Assembly: GCA_035546775.1 (NCBI GenBank)
Contig: DASZWD010000060.1
Location: 62,001 to 126,000 of the forward strand
DNA: 64,000 nucleotides
Direction: 5' to 3'
Origin: Acidimicrobiales bacterium
GTDB lineage: Bacteria > Actinomycetota > Acidimicrobiia > Acidimicrobiales > JACCXE01
Both the position numbers and the translations under genes were made by a program. Below are positions 35,359 through 43,970 of the stretch, piece after piece. The notes under the pieces were generated by a model. That model was given only the letters and a program-made list of their open reading frames with translations. It was not told the origin of the DNA and did not search any database. The stretch's first letter is position 1, and each line of letters opens with the position of its first letter.

Positions 35359-36978
35359 CTGAGCCGCGTCGTTCAGGTAGTTCCTGACGTCAGCGCGCTC
35401 GACCGCGTCTTCGACTACGAGGTCCCCGACAAACTCGACGCGTCCGTACGCGTCGGTTCCGTCGTGCGCGTCGACCTGCATGGCCGGCGTCTGCGCGGTT
35501 GGGTCGTCGCCGAGGGTGCGGGCGCCGAGCGCGACGTCGCCCTGAAGCCCATCGCCAAGGTGAGCCCCGGCTTCGTCGACCCCGAACTGGTCGACCTGTC
35601 CACCTGGGCCGCTTGGCGCTGGGCCGGCAAACGCCGCACCTTCCTCTCCACCGCCACCGACCAATCCAAACTCGTGTTCTCTGGCACCCAAAACGTGAGC
35701 GACAGAACACAGATTTGCCGGGTGTTGCGGTTGGGGCCTGCGATCGACCCGTGGCCCTATGTCATGGAGGCGGCGGTGGGGCCGACGCTGTTGCTGGTGC
35801 CGTCGCTGGCGCGGGTCGAGCGCTGGCAGCGGCGGTTGCGCGACGCCGGGCGTCGTGACGTGGTGGTCGGCGCGCGGGCCGGGGCGTGGGCGCCGTGCCC
35901 GGGGCTCGCCAGCGTCGTCGTGCTCGACGCCCACGACGAGGTGTACACCGAGGAACGGGCGCCGACGTGGAACGCCTGGGTTGTCGCCGCCGAACGCGCC
36001 CGGCGCGCCAACGCGCCGTGCGTCCTGATCACCCCGACGCCGACGCCCGAACTGCTGGCATGGGGTGAACTGGTCACGACCGACCACGCCACCGAGCGGC
36101 GGGGGTGGGCCCGCCTCGAGGTGATCGACCGCCGCGGCGACGACCCGCGCACCGGCCTGTGGTCGACCCGCGTGGTCGACCTAGTGCGCGGCGGCGGGCG
36201 CGTGCTGTGCATCCTCAACCGCACCGGCCGGGCGCGGCTGTTGCGCTGCGCGTCGTGTGGCACCGTCGCCACTTGCGAGCGGTGTGCATCGGCGGTGCGT
36301 CAGGACAGCGACGGCCTTCTCGTGTGCGATCGCTGCACCACGCAGCGGCCCGTGGTTTGCACGGACTGCGGCGCCAGCAAGCTCAAGGCGCTGCGCATCG
36401 GCACCGCCCGCGCCGCCGAGGAACTCACCGCGCTGGCGGGCGAGGCAGTGGGGGAGGTGACGGGCGCGTCCGACGACGTGCCCGTCACGCGGGTACTCGT
36501 GGGCACCGAGGCGCTCCTGCACCGCGTCGGGCGGGCGGAGGCGGTGGTGTTCGTCGACCTCGACGCCGAACTGGCGGCGCCTCACTTCCGCGCCAACGAG
36601 GCGGCGCTGGCCCTCGTCGCGCGGGCGGCGCGCATCGTGCGCGGCCGCTTCGAAGACGGGCGCATCGTCGTGCAGACCCGTCAGCCCGACCACCCCGTGC
36701 TCCAGGCGTTGTCGGCGTCGGACCCCCAGCGCGTGATCACCGAGGACGACGTGTTGCGCCGCGCCCTCGACCTGCCGCCCTACGCCGCGCTGGCGCGCCT
36801 GTCGGGCGACGATGCCGCCGCCGACGCCGAACGGCTGCGCGGCCGCCTCGGCCTCACCGTCATCGGGCCCGATCCCGCCGGCGCGTATCTCGTGCGCGCC
36901 GCCGACCACGCGACGTTGTGCGACGGGCTGCGCGACGTGCACGACGCGCGCGTGTCGGTCGATCCGGTGCGGGTATGA
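35359..36978 (+). CDS. priA: Primosomal protein N' (PriA), degenerate actinobacterial type, apparent CTG start
   Basis: Replication-restart protein homologue of 539 residues. The N-terminal DNA-binding domain (VVQVVPDVSALDRVFDYEVP) is intact only if translation starts at CTG 35359, the sole plausible codon between an upstream stop and that region; GTG 35464 would remove 35 conserved residues. The Walker A GSGKT and DEEH helicase motifs are absent; DAHDEVYTEER stands in the DEEH position. Two zinc sites remain (eight Cys at about residues 297-340, e.g. RCASCG, CERC, CDRC, CTDCG). Like other actinobacterial PriA it is probably not a helicase. A short inverted repeat interrupts the coding sequence at 35674-35710. 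Confidence 0.85.
   Translation: MSRVVQVVPDVSALDRVFDYEVPDKLDASVRVGSVVRVDLHGRRLRGWVVAEGAGAERDVALKPIAKVSPGFVDPELVDLSTWAAWRWAGKRRTFLSTATDQSKLVFSGTQNVSDRTQICRVLRLGPAIDPWPYVMEAAVGPTLLLVPSLARVERWQRRLRDAGRRDVVVGARAGAWAPCPGLASVVVLDAHDEVYTEERAPTWNAWVVAAERARRANAPCVLITPTPTPELLAWGELVTTDHATERRGWARLEVIDRRGDDPRTGLWSTRVVDLVRGGGRVLCILNRTGRARLLRCASCGTVATCERCASAVRQDSDGLLVCDRCTTQRPVVCTDCGASKLKALRIGTARAAEELTALAGEAVGEVTGASDDVPVTRVLVGTEALLHRVGRAEAVVFVDLDAELAAPHFRANEAALALVARAARIVRGRFEDGRIVVQTRQPDHPVLQALSASDPQRVITEDDVLRRALDLPPYAALARLSGDDAAADAERLRGRLGLTVIGPDPAGAYLVRAADHATLCDGLRDVHDARVSVDPVRV
35674..35710. repeat. Inverted repeat inside priA
   Basis: GTGTTCT (35674-35680) and AGAACAC (35704-35710) are perfect complements 23 bases apart. 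The segment codes for VFSGTQNVSDRT, which is unlike PriA proteins and lies where the family is variable. It is AT-richer than its surroundings. It may be a small inserted palindromic element tolerated in frame. Confidence 0.5.
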
Positions 36979-36991
36979 CCAACGTCCCTTG

Positions 36992-36997
36992 TATCCT
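36992..36997 (+). promoter_or_regulatory. Leaderless-type -10 box before def
   Basis: TATCCT ends six bases before the GTG of def at 37004. The 25-base gap after priA has no Shine-Dalgarno sequence. Confidence 0.4.
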
Positions 36998-37003
36998 CGA
37001 GAC

Positions 37004-37498
37004 GTGTCCGCGTATGCCATCCGCCTGTACGGCGACCCTGTTCTGAAGCAGGTCGCCGCGCCCGTCGACAACATCGACGGTGCGGTCAAGGCGCTGACCG
37101 ACGCCATGATCGAGTCGATGTACGAGGTGCACGGCCTCGGCCTCGCCGCGCCGCAGGTCGGCGTGCAGAAGCGCATCTTCGTGTACGACCTCTACGACGA
37201 CCAGGGCCCGCGGGTCATCATCAACCCGACGCTGTCGGAATTCGACGGTGAGTGGACCTTCGACGAGGGCTGCCTCTCGCTGCCCGGGCTCTACTTCCCG
37301 ATCACGCGGCCCAAGGTCGTCCACCTGACGGGTTACGACGTCGACGGCAACGAGGTGTCGATCGAGGCCGACGAGATTCTCGCCCGCGCCTTCCAGCACG
37401 AACTCGACCATCTCAACGGCACCCTCCTCATCGAGCACCTCGACAAGGAAACTCGCAAGGCGGCCCTCCGGGAGTTGCGGCAGCGCGCCACCGCGTAG
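37004..37498 (+). CDS. def: Peptide deformylase
   Basis: Removes the formyl group from the N-terminal methionine of new proteins. The 164-residue metalloenzyme shows all three family motifs: GLGLAAPQVG, EGCLSLPG (metal Cys) and QHELDHLNG (the HExxH metal site). The GTG at 37004 gives VSAYAIRLYGDPVL, the normal N-terminus; the frame upstream overlaps priA. fmt follows eight bases later, so formylation and deformylation are encoded together. Confidence 0.95.
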   Translation: MSAYAIRLYGDPVLKQVAAPVDNIDGAVKALTDAMIESMYEVHGLGLAAPQVGVQKRIFVYDLYDDQGPRVIINPTLSEFDGEWTFDEGCLSLPGLYFPITRPKVVHLTGYDVDGNEVSIEADEILARAFQHELDHLNGTLLIEHLDKETRKAALRELRQRATA

Positions 37499-37506
37499 CG
37501 AGCAGC

Positions 37507-38310
37507 ATGCGGATCGTCTTTCTCGGATCGCCGCCCGCGGCGGTCCCGTCACTCGAAGCGCTGATTGCCGCGGGTCACGACGTCGCCCTCGTCGTCACCC
37601 AGCCCGACCGCCGGCGGGGGCGCGGCGGCGACCTCATCCCGACGCCGGTCAAGGCGGCCGCGATCGAACACGCTATCCCGACGACCCACGTCGTCGACGA
37701 CGCCCTCGGCGTCGGCGCCGAGTTGGGCGTCGTCGTCGCCTTCGGCAAGATCATCAAGCCGCACGTGCTCGAGGCGTTGCCGATGATCAACGTGCACTTC
37801 TCGCTCCTGCCCCGATGGCGCGGCGCCGCGCCTGTCGAGCGAGCCATCCTCGCCGGCGATCGCGAGACGGGTGTGTGCATCATGCGCGTCGACGTCGGCC
37901 TCGACACCGGTGACGTGTTCGCCAGCGAGCGCCTCGCCGTCGACGACGACATCACTGCGGACGAGCTCACGGCCCGTCTCGCCGATCACGGCGCCCGCCT
38001 GCTGGTGCAAACGCTGGACACGGGACTTACCGGGGCCACGCCGCAAGAGGGGGAGGCGACGTACGCCGACAAGATCTCACCCGATGATTTGCACCTCGAC
38101 CTGGCGCGTCCCGCCGACGAGTTGGTGCGCGTAACGCGCCTCGGTCGCGCGTGGACGACGGCGGCGGGCAAGCGGCTCATCGTGTGGCGCGCCCGCGTCG
38201 ACGAGTCCGGCGCCTTCGAACCCGTCGAAGTGCAACCCGAGGGCAAGGGGCGCATGAGCTACGCCGACTGGGTGCGCGGCGCCGGCAGCGGCCTGCAACT
38301 GGGCTCTTGA
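37507..38310 (+). CDS. fmt: Methionyl-tRNA formyltransferase
   Basis: Formylates initiator Met-tRNA. The 267-residue protein has the N-terminal formyltransferase domain with MRIVFLGSPPAAVPSLEAL and the active-site region NVHFSLLPRWRGAAPVERAI. A C-terminal domain follows (TYADKISPDD, later RAWTTAAGKRL). It is shorter than the roughly 310-residue E. coli enzyme, mainly in linker loops of the C-terminal domain. Its stop overlaps the TTG start of rsmB (TTGA). Confidence 0.94.
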   Translation: MRIVFLGSPPAAVPSLEALIAAGHDVALVVTQPDRRRGRGGDLIPTPVKAAAIEHAIPTTHVVDDALGVGAELGVVVAFGKIIKPHVLEALPMINVHFSLLPRWRGAAPVERAILAGDRETGVCIMRVDVGLDTGDVFASERLAVDDDITADELTARLADHGARLLVQTLDTGLTGATPQEGEATYADKISPDDLHLDLARPADELVRVTRLGRAWTTAAGKRLIVWRARVDESGAFEPVEVQPEGKGRMSYADWVRGAGSGLQLGS

Positions 38311-39440
38311 GCGGCACCGACGCCCGCCGTCTCGCCGCCGAGGCGCTCGTGCGTATCGACGAAGGCGACGCCTACGCCAACATCGTCGTGCCGGCGATGC
38401 TCGAGCGCTCGCAGCTGTCGCCGCGCGACCGCCGTTTCGTCACCGAACTCGTCTACGGCACGACGCGCATGCGCCGCGCCCTCGACGCCTCCATCGACCC
38501 GCATCTGCAGCGCGCCCCCGACCCGGCGGCGCGCGCCGCGCTGCGCCTCGGCACCTACCAGCTGCACTACACCGACGTCCCGCCGCACGCCGCGGTGAGC
38601 GCGACGGTGGCCGTGGTTCCCAAGCGGGCGCAGGGATTCGTGAACGCCGTGCTCCGGCGCGTCGCCGAGAACCAACCTGTGATTGCCGACGACCTCGGCG
38701 TGCGCCTGTCGTATCCGGACTGGATCGTCGAGCGCCTGCGTTCCGATCTCGGTGACGCTGACGCCCTCGGCGCCCTCGAAGCCATGAACGTGGCGCCGAG
38801 GCCCCACGAACGCGAGGACGGCTACATCCAGGATCCGGCGTCGGGATGGGTGGCGGGGCTCGTCGACGCGTCGCTCGGCCACGTGATCGCCGACGTGTGC
38901 GCCGCGCCCGGCGGCAAGGCGACCGCCGTCGCCCACGTCATCGGCGACGGCATCGTCGTCGCCTGCGACGTGCGACCGCATCGCGCCGGGCTGGTACAGG
39001 CGAACGCCACGCGAACCGGGACGTCGGGCCAGGTCGCGCCGGTCGTGGCCGACGGCGCCGCTCCGCCGCTGCGGGCCGCCGCCTTCGACCGCGTGCTGGT
39101 CGACGCGCCGTGTTCGGGGCTCGGTGTCCTGCACCGCCGTCCCGATGCGCGCTGGCGGGTGCAGCCGAGCGTCGTGACCGCCCTGGCCGAGCAGAGTCGT
39201 GTCCTGCTGCGCTCCGCGGCGGATCTGGTCGCGCCTGGCGGTCTGTTGATCTACTCGGTGTGCACCATCACGTCCGAGGAGACATCCGACGTCGCCGGCT
39301 GGGCGGCGCGCGAACTGCACGGCTTCACTCCGATGCCCGCACCTGGTGGCCCGTGGCGCGCCCACGGTCACGGCGCGCTGTTGCTGCCCCAAGTCGCCGG
39401 CACCGACGGCATGTTCATCGCCCGCCTGCGGCGCACATAA
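38307..39440 (+). CDS. rsmB: 16S rRNA (cytosine-967-C5)-methyltransferase RsmB
   Basis: Methylates C967 of 16S rRNA using S-adenosylmethionine. The 377-residue protein has a NusB-like N-terminal RNA-binding domain (ARRLAAEALVRIDEGDAYAN, later FVNAVLRRVAE). The Rossmann methyltransferase domain has the AdoMet site VCAAPGGKATAVA and the two functional cysteines in VDAPCSGLGVL and YSVCTIT. It starts at TTG 38307, overlapping the fmt stop; the upstream frame is a shadow of fmt. Its stop TAA forms part of a -10-like box before rpe. Confidence 0.93.
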   Translation: MSGTDARRLAAEALVRIDEGDAYANIVVPAMLERSQLSPRDRRFVTELVYGTTRMRRALDASIDPHLQRAPDPAARAALRLGTYQLHYTDVPPHAAVSATVAVVPKRAQGFVNAVLRRVAENQPVIADDLGVRLSYPDWIVERLRSDLGDADALGALEAMNVAPRPHEREDGYIQDPASGWVAGLVDASLGHVIADVCAAPGGKATAVAHVIGDGIVVACDVRPHRAGLVQANATRTGTSGQVAPVVADGAAPPLRAAAFDRVLVDAPCSGLGVLHRRPDARWRVQPSVVTALAEQSRVLLRSAADLVAPGGLLIYSVCTITSEETSDVAGWAARELHGFTPMPAPGGPWRAHGHGALLLPQVAGTDGMFIARLRRT

Positions 39441-39443
39441 CTT
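39438..39443 (+). promoter_or_regulatory. Leaderless-type -10 box fused to the rsmB stop
   Basis: TAACTT begins with the rsmB stop TAA and ends nine bases before the rpe ATG at 39453. A G-rich stretch GGGGCC lies between, but it is a poor Shine-Dalgarno match. Confidence 0.35.
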
Positions 39444-39452
39444 GGGGCCGGC

Positions 39453-40112
39453 ATGAGTGTGCACATTGCGCCGTCGATCCTGGCCGCCGACTTCGCCCAC
39501 CTGGGCGACGCCGTCGCGAAAGTGGAAAACGCGGCGGACTCGCTGCACGTCGACGTTATGGACGGCCACTTCGTGCCCAACCTCACGATCGGGCCGCCCG
39601 TCGTGGCGTCGCTGCGGAAGGTGACGCGCCTGCCCCTCGACTGTCACCTGATGATGACCAACCCCGGCGACTACTTCGAAGCCTTCGCCAAGGCGGGGGC
39701 CACGAGCTGCACGGTCCACGTCGAGATCGGCGACACCGCCGCACTCATCGCCGCCATGCGCGACGTCGGCCTCGGCGTCGGCCTCGCCGTAAACCCCGAC
39801 GGTACCTACGACATGGTCAAGCCGTTCCTGGCCGACATCGACCTGCTCCTGTGCATGAGCGTCTTCCCGGGCTTCGGCGGTCAATCGTTCATCCGCGGCG
39901 CTCTCGACACGGTGCGCGCCGCCCGCGCCGACATCGACGACCGGGGCTTGGCGACCGTGATCCAGATCGACGGAGGGATCGACACGTCGACTATCGGCGA
40001 CGCGTTCGCCGCCGGCGCCACGAATTTCGTCGCCGGCACGGCGGTGTTCCGCCACGCCGATCCGGCGGCGGCTGTGGCGGAACTGCGGCTCGCAGCCACA
40101 GCGCATGGGTAG
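39453..40112 (+). CDS. rpe: Ribulose-phosphate 3-epimerase
   Basis: Interconverts ribulose 5-phosphate and xylulose 5-phosphate in the pentose phosphate pathway. The 219-residue TIM barrel has IAPSILAADFAHLGD at the start, the metal-site LHVDVMDGHFVPNLT, LDCHLMM, MSVFPGFGGQSF and IDGGI. Length and motifs are typical. Ribulose 5-phosphate is also the substrate of RibBA encoded downstream. Confidence 0.95.
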   Translation: MSVHIAPSILAADFAHLGDAVAKVENAADSLHVDVMDGHFVPNLTIGPPVVASLRKVTRLPLDCHLMMTNPGDYFEAFAKAGATSCTVHVEIGDTAALIAAMRDVGLGVGLAVNPDGTYDMVKPFLADIDLLLCMSVFPGFGGQSFIRGALDTVRAARADIDDRGLATVIQIDGGIDTSTIGDAFAAGATNFVAGTAVFRHADPAAAVAELRLAATAHG

Positions 40113-40115
40113 GGT
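40110..40115 (+). promoter_or_regulatory. Leaderless-type -10 box fused to the rpe stop
   Basis: TAGGGT begins with the rpe stop TAG (40110-40112) and ends seven bases before the ATG at 40123. No ribosome site is present between them. Confidence 0.4.
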
Positions 40116-40122
40116 CTCGCGC

Positions 40123-41190
40123 ATGCGCAGACGCCTGCCGGTCCTCCTTGCCGCCCTCGGCCTCGGTGCCGCCGCTTTCGGCGGTTTCCCCACTTCGGCG
40201 GGCGCGGCCGCCGGCCGGCCCGAGTTCATCACGGGGACGGGCGACCGTTCCCCGGCCGACGTCGAGCTGTACGACGCCGGCGGCAACCGCACCAACGGCT
40301 TCTACGGCTTCGGCGGTGCATCGACCGGGGCCCGCGTGGCGGCAGGCGACGTCGACGGCGACCTACAGCCTGACGTCGTACTCGGTACTGGCGCCGGCGT
40401 GGCCTCACAGGTCGCCGTGTACTCGCAGACCGGCGTTTTCATGGGGTCGTTCTCGCCTTACGGTGGTTTCGCCGGCGGCGTGAACGTCGGTGTGGGCGAC
40501 GTCGACGGCGACACCGTCGACGAGATCGTCACCGCCGCGGATGCGGGCGGTGGCCCCCACGTGATCGTGTGGGACTGGAACACCGCGGCACACACGGCTA
40601 CAGCCAAGTACGGCTGGTACGCCTACGACCCGAACTTCCACGGCGGCGTGAGCGTTTCGGTCGCCGACGTGGTGGGCTCGGGCCGCGCCGATGTCGTCAC
40701 CGCGCCCGGTGCCGGTGGTGGTCCCCACGTCATCATCTGGGACCTCGGGAGCGGCGCGCCGGTGGCGAGTGCACAGTGGATGGCGTACGCCCCCGGCTTC
40801 ACCGGCGGCGTACGGGTCAGCGCCGGCGACATCGACGGCGCCCGCGCCGTGGTCACCGGTGCCGGGCCCGGCGGCGGGCCCCACGTCAGGCTGTTCTCCA
40901 CCAACGGTGCGGTCAAGAGCGAATTCATGGCCTACAGCACCGCGTACCACGGCGGCGTCAACGTGCTGCTGAGCACGGCGCAGGGTGGCGACCTAGGCCA
41001 CATCATCACCGCGCCCGCATCGTGGGGTGGTCCGCACATCCGCGCCTTCACCTCGTCGGGATCGGTGCTGTGGGAGTTCATGGCCTACAACGGCGTGACG
41101 ATGAACGGGGTGCGCCTCGGGCGCATCCCGCAACTCGGATCGAGCAACAACGTGAACCAAGGCGGCTCGAACAGTTCCGTCAGCGGGTAA
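40123..41190 (+). CDS. Secreted FG-GAP/VCBS-like repeat protein
   Basis: A 355-residue exported protein. A signal peptide covers about residues 1-29 (MRRRLPVLLAALGLGAAAFG, ending SAGAAA). The rest is built of repeats of about 50-60 residues, each carrying a GGGPHV(I/R) turn and a DVDGD-type acidic loop (AAGDVDGDLQPDVV, GVGDVDGDTVDEIV). This resembles the calcium-binding repeats of FG-GAP beta-propellers. The last 20 residues are Asn/Ser/Gly-rich, a possible flexible tail. I see no catalytic motif. It is placed between rpe and ribD with its own likely promoter. Function unknown; adhesion or wall association is a guess. Confidence 0.8.
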   Translation: MRRRLPVLLAALGLGAAAFGGFPTSAGAAAGRPEFITGTGDRSPADVELYDAGGNRTNGFYGFGGASTGARVAAGDVDGDLQPDVVLGTGAGVASQVAVYSQTGVFMGSFSPYGGFAGGVNVGVGDVDGDTVDEIVTAADAGGGPHVIVWDWNTAAHTATAKYGWYAYDPNFHGGVSVSVADVVGSGRADVVTAPGAGGGPHVIIWDLGSGAPVASAQWMAYAPGFTGGVRVSAGDIDGARAVVTGAGPGGGPHVRLFSTNGAVKSEFMAYSTAYHGGVNVLLSTAQGGDLGHIITAPASWGGPHIRAFTSSGSVLWEFMAYNGVTMNGVRLGRIPQLGSSNNVNQGGSNSSVSG

Positions 41191-41206
41191 CGACGACGCG
41201 GCGCGC

Positions 41207-42124
41207 ATGGCCCGCGCCGCCCAACTCGGCCGCGCGGTGCGGCGCACCGCGTCGCCGAACCCCGGCGTCGGCTGCGTGATCGCCGCGCCCGACGGGCGCA
41301 TCTTCGAAGGCGCGACGGAGCCGCCCGGTGCCCGGCACGCCGAGATCGTGGCGCTCGACGCCGCCGGCGAGGCCGCCGCGGGCGCCACCGTCTGGGTGAC
41401 GCTCGAACCCTGTGCGCACATCGGTCGCACGGGTCCCTGCGCCGACGCCCTGATCCGGGCGGACGTGACCCGCGTCGTCGTGGCCCTCGAAGACCCCGAT
41501 CCGCAGGTCGCCGGCCAGGGGATCGCCCGGATGCGCGCCGTTGGCATCGACGTCGTGGTCGGCGTGGGCGCCGACGAGGTGGGCCAGGATCTGCGGGCCT
41601 ATCTCACGCATCGCCGTCTCGGTCGCCCGTTCGTCACGCTGAAGCTGGCGATGACCCCCGCCGGCCGCACCGTCCCGGACACGGGCCAGTGGATCACTGG
41701 TCCCGAGGCGCGTGCCGACGGGCATCGCCTGCGCGCCGAGAACGACGCAATTCTCGTGGGCGCCAACACGGTGCGGGTCGACAACCCGCGCCTGACGACC
41801 CGCGATGCGCCCGGTCCCGATCCGGTGCGCGTCGTGCTCGGTCACGCCCCGGCCGACGCCGCCGTGCAGCCCTGCGTCGAGGTGACCGGCGATCCGCACG
41901 ACGTTCTGCGCGAGCTGGCGGCGCGCGGCATCACGTCGCTCCTCGTGGAGGGTGGCGAGCACACCGCACGCGCTTTCCACGACGCCGGCCTCGTCGACGA
42001 ATACGTCTTCTACGTCGCCAACGCCGCACCGGGCGACGACCTGCCCACGTGGGGGCTCGATGTCGTCGACGTGACGCCGATCGGCAACGATGTACGCGTG
42101 ACGCTCGTGCGAAAGCAGGCCTAG
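41207..42124 (+). CDS. ribD: Bifunctional riboflavin biosynthesis deaminase/reductase RibD
   Basis: Carries out the second and third steps of riboflavin synthesis. The 305-residue protein has the N-terminal zinc deaminase domain with PNPGVGCVI, HAEIVAL and PCAHIGRTGPC. A C-terminal reductase domain starts near residue 145 (PFVTLKLAMTPAGR, later ILVGANTVRVDNPRLT and LLVEGGEHTARAF). The ATG at 41207 is the only standard start; the preceding in-frame codons (NDDAAR) would also fit the family, so a few residues may be missed. It begins 16 bases after the secreted protein. Confidence 0.94.
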   Translation: MARAAQLGRAVRRTASPNPGVGCVIAAPDGRIFEGATEPPGARHAEIVALDAAGEAAAGATVWVTLEPCAHIGRTGPCADALIRADVTRVVVALEDPDPQVAGQGIARMRAVGIDVVVGVGADEVGQDLRAYLTHRRLGRPFVTLKLAMTPAGRTVPDTGQWITGPEARADGHRLRAENDAILVGANTVRVDNPRLTTRDAPGPDPVRVVLGHAPADAAVQPCVEVTGDPHDVLRELAARGITSLLVEGGEHTARAFHDAGLVDEYVFYVANAAPGDDLPTWGLDVVDVTPIGNDVRVTLVRKQA

Positions 42125-42685
42125 GTGTTCACCGGCATCGTCGAAGAACTCGGTTCGGTGCGCGCCCGTGACGGCGGCAAGTTCGAGTTCAACGCCAAGG
42201 TCGTCGTCGACGGCGTCAAGCTGGGCGACTCGATCGCCTGCAACGGCGTGTGCCTGACCGTCACCGCGTACGGCGACGACTGGTTCGCCGTCGACGTGGT
42301 AGACGAATCGCTCGCCCGCAGCACCTTCGACACGCTGGCGGTCGGCGACCCGGTCAACTTCGAGCGCCCGGTGCGGGTCGAGGACCGCCTCGGCGGCCAC
42401 ATCGTGCAGGGCCACGTCGACGGCGTCGGCACGATCCGCCGTGCGCCGCCGGATCTGTCCGTGGCGTGCGAGCCGTCGCTGCTCAAGTACATGGTCGGGA
42501 AGGGGTCGATCACCATCGACGGCATCAGCCTCACGATCGTCTCCGTCGACGACGCCGGCTTCACCGTCGCCCTCATCCCGCACACGCTCCAAGTCACCAC
42601 CATGGGTGCCCGGCAGGTGGGCGACCGGGTCAACCTGGAGGTCGACGTGCTGGCCAAGTATGTGGAGCGGCTGCTCCAGAAGTAG
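42125..42685 (+). CDS. ribE: Riboflavin synthase, alpha subunit
   Basis: Forms riboflavin from two lumazine molecules. The 186-residue protein is an internal duplication of two lumazine-binding barrels. The first opens with MFTGIVEELGSV and carries DSIACNGVCLTVT; the second carries GHIVQGHVDGVG and GSITIDGISLTIVSV. The GTG start abuts the ribD stop with no gap. Also named ribC in some organisms. Confidence 0.95.
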   Translation: MFTGIVEELGSVRARDGGKFEFNAKVVVDGVKLGDSIACNGVCLTVTAYGDDWFAVDVVDESLARSTFDTLAVGDPVNFERPVRVEDRLGGHIVQGHVDGVGTIRRAPPDLSVACEPSLLKYMVGKGSITIDGISLTIVSVDDAGFTVALIPHTLQVTTMGARQVGDRVNLEVDVLAKYVERLLQK

Positions 42686-42687
42686 TC

Positions 42688-42701
42688 TTAGGCGTACCTA
42701 A
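42688..42701 (+). promoter_or_regulatory. Iron-box-like dyad before ribBA
   Basis: TTAGG-CGTA-CCTAA is a perfect 5-base dyad three bases after the ribE stop. It resembles the left part of the IdeR/DtxR consensus (TTAGGTTAGSCTAACCTAA), agreeing at TTAGG and CCTAAC but not in the middle or the right end. A GAGGGG ribosome site follows about ten bases before the ATG. It is a weak operator candidate. Confidence 0.3.
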
Positions 42702-42722
42702 CATTCCGAGGGGTACGGACCG

Positions 42723-43970
42723 ATGCCGTTCGCAAGTATTGAAAAGGCCGTAGCGGCCATCGCCCGCGGCGAGATCGTCGTCGTGGTCGACGACGAGGAC
42801 CGTGAGAACGAGGGTGACCTCATCATGGCGGCCGAATTCGCCACGCCGGAGTCGATTGCGTTCTTCCTCAGCCACACGTCGGGCGTCATCTGCATGCCGC
42901 TGCTGGGCGAGCGCTGCGACGAGCTGAACCTGCCGCTCATGGTTTCGGTCAACACCGAGCAGAACCGCACGGCCTTCACGGTGTCGGTCGACTACCGCCA
43001 CGGCACGACGACGGGAATCAGCTCGTCCGATCGCGCCGCCACCGTGCGGGCGCTCATCAACGAGGACACGCGCCCCGAAGACCTCGCCCGTCCCGGCCAC
43101 ATCTTTCCGCTGCGCTACCGCGAGGGCGGCACCCTCGTGCGGGCCGGCCACACCGAGGCCACCATCGACCTGTGCCGCATGGCGGGCGTCTACCCCGCCG
43201 GGATCCTGTGCGAGATCGTGAGCGAGGACAAGAGCGACATGGCGCGCCTGCCCGAACTCGAGAAATTCTGCGACGAGCACGGCCTGCTGCTCATCTCGAT
43301 CGCCGACCTCGTGCGCCACCGGCGCCAGAGCGAGAAGCTCGTCACTCGGATCGCCGAGGCGCGCATCCCGACGCAGTTCGGCGAGTTCACGTGTTACGCC
43401 TACAAGAGCCTGGTCGACGGCGAGGAGCACCTCGCCTTCGTCGCCGGCGCACCGCAGGGCGCCGACAACGTCTTGGTCCGCGTGCACTCCGAGTGCCTCA
43501 CCGGCGACGTGTTCGGCTCGCAGCGCTGCGACTGCGGCCCGCAACTCGAAGCCGCGCTGCGCCGCATCGGCGAAGAGGGCCTGGGCGTGGTCGTGTACCT
43601 GCGCGGCCACGAAGGTCGCGGCGTCGGCCTGATGCACAAGCTCCAGGCCTACGCCCTGCAAGACCAGGGCCGCGACACCGTCGACGCCAACCTCGACCTT
43701 GGCCTGCCGATCGACAGTCGCGAGTACGGCATCGGTGCGCAGATCCTCGTCGACCTCGGCATCACCACGATGCGGTTGATGACCAACAACCCGTCCAAGC
43801 GCGGCGGCCTCGAGGGCTACGGCCTCGAGATCGTCGAGCGCGTGCCGCTCGAGATCGCGCCCAACCGGCACAACATCACCTACCTGCGCACCAAGGTCGA
43901 GCGCATGGGCCACATGATCGAGGGCCTCGACGAGCACATGGACGACGTCGACCCCGGCGCTGACCTGTAG
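42723..43970 (+). CDS. ribBA: Bifunctional DHBP synthase / GTP cyclohydrolase II
   Basis: Supplies both precursors of riboflavin. The 415-residue protein has an N-terminal RibB domain that makes dihydroxybutanone phosphate from ribulose 5-phosphate ([36 protein letters not shown]). The C-terminal RibA GTP cyclohydrolase II domain shows the three zinc cysteines in [16 protein letters not shown] and the catalytic-region [11 protein letters not shown]. The ATG at 42723 is preceded by a GAGGGG ribosome site. The stop overlaps ribH. Confidence 0.96.
   Translation: MPFASIEKAVAAIARGEIVVVVDDEDRENEGDLIMAAEFATPESIAFFLSHTSGVICMPLLGERCDELNLPLMVSVNTEQNRTAFTVSVDYRHGTTTGISSSDRAATVRALINEDTRPEDLARPGHIFPLRYREGGTLVRAGHTEATIDLCRMAGVYPAGILCEIVSEDKSDMARLPELEKFCDEHGLLLISIADLVRHRRQSEKLVTRIAEARIPTQFGEFTCYAYKSLVDGEEHLAFVAGAPQGADNVLVRVHSECLTGDVFGSQRCDCGPQLEAALRRIGEEGLGVVVYLRGHEGRGVGLMHKLQAYALQDQGRDTVDANLDLGLPIDSREYGIGAQILVDLGITTMRLMTNNPSKRGGLEGYGLEIVERVPLEIAPNRHNITYLRTKVERMGHMIEGLDEHMDDVDPGADL

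Noticed and set aside
35464-35466. GTG 35464 as priA start
   Set aside because: It removes 35 residues of the conserved N-terminal DNA-binding domain.
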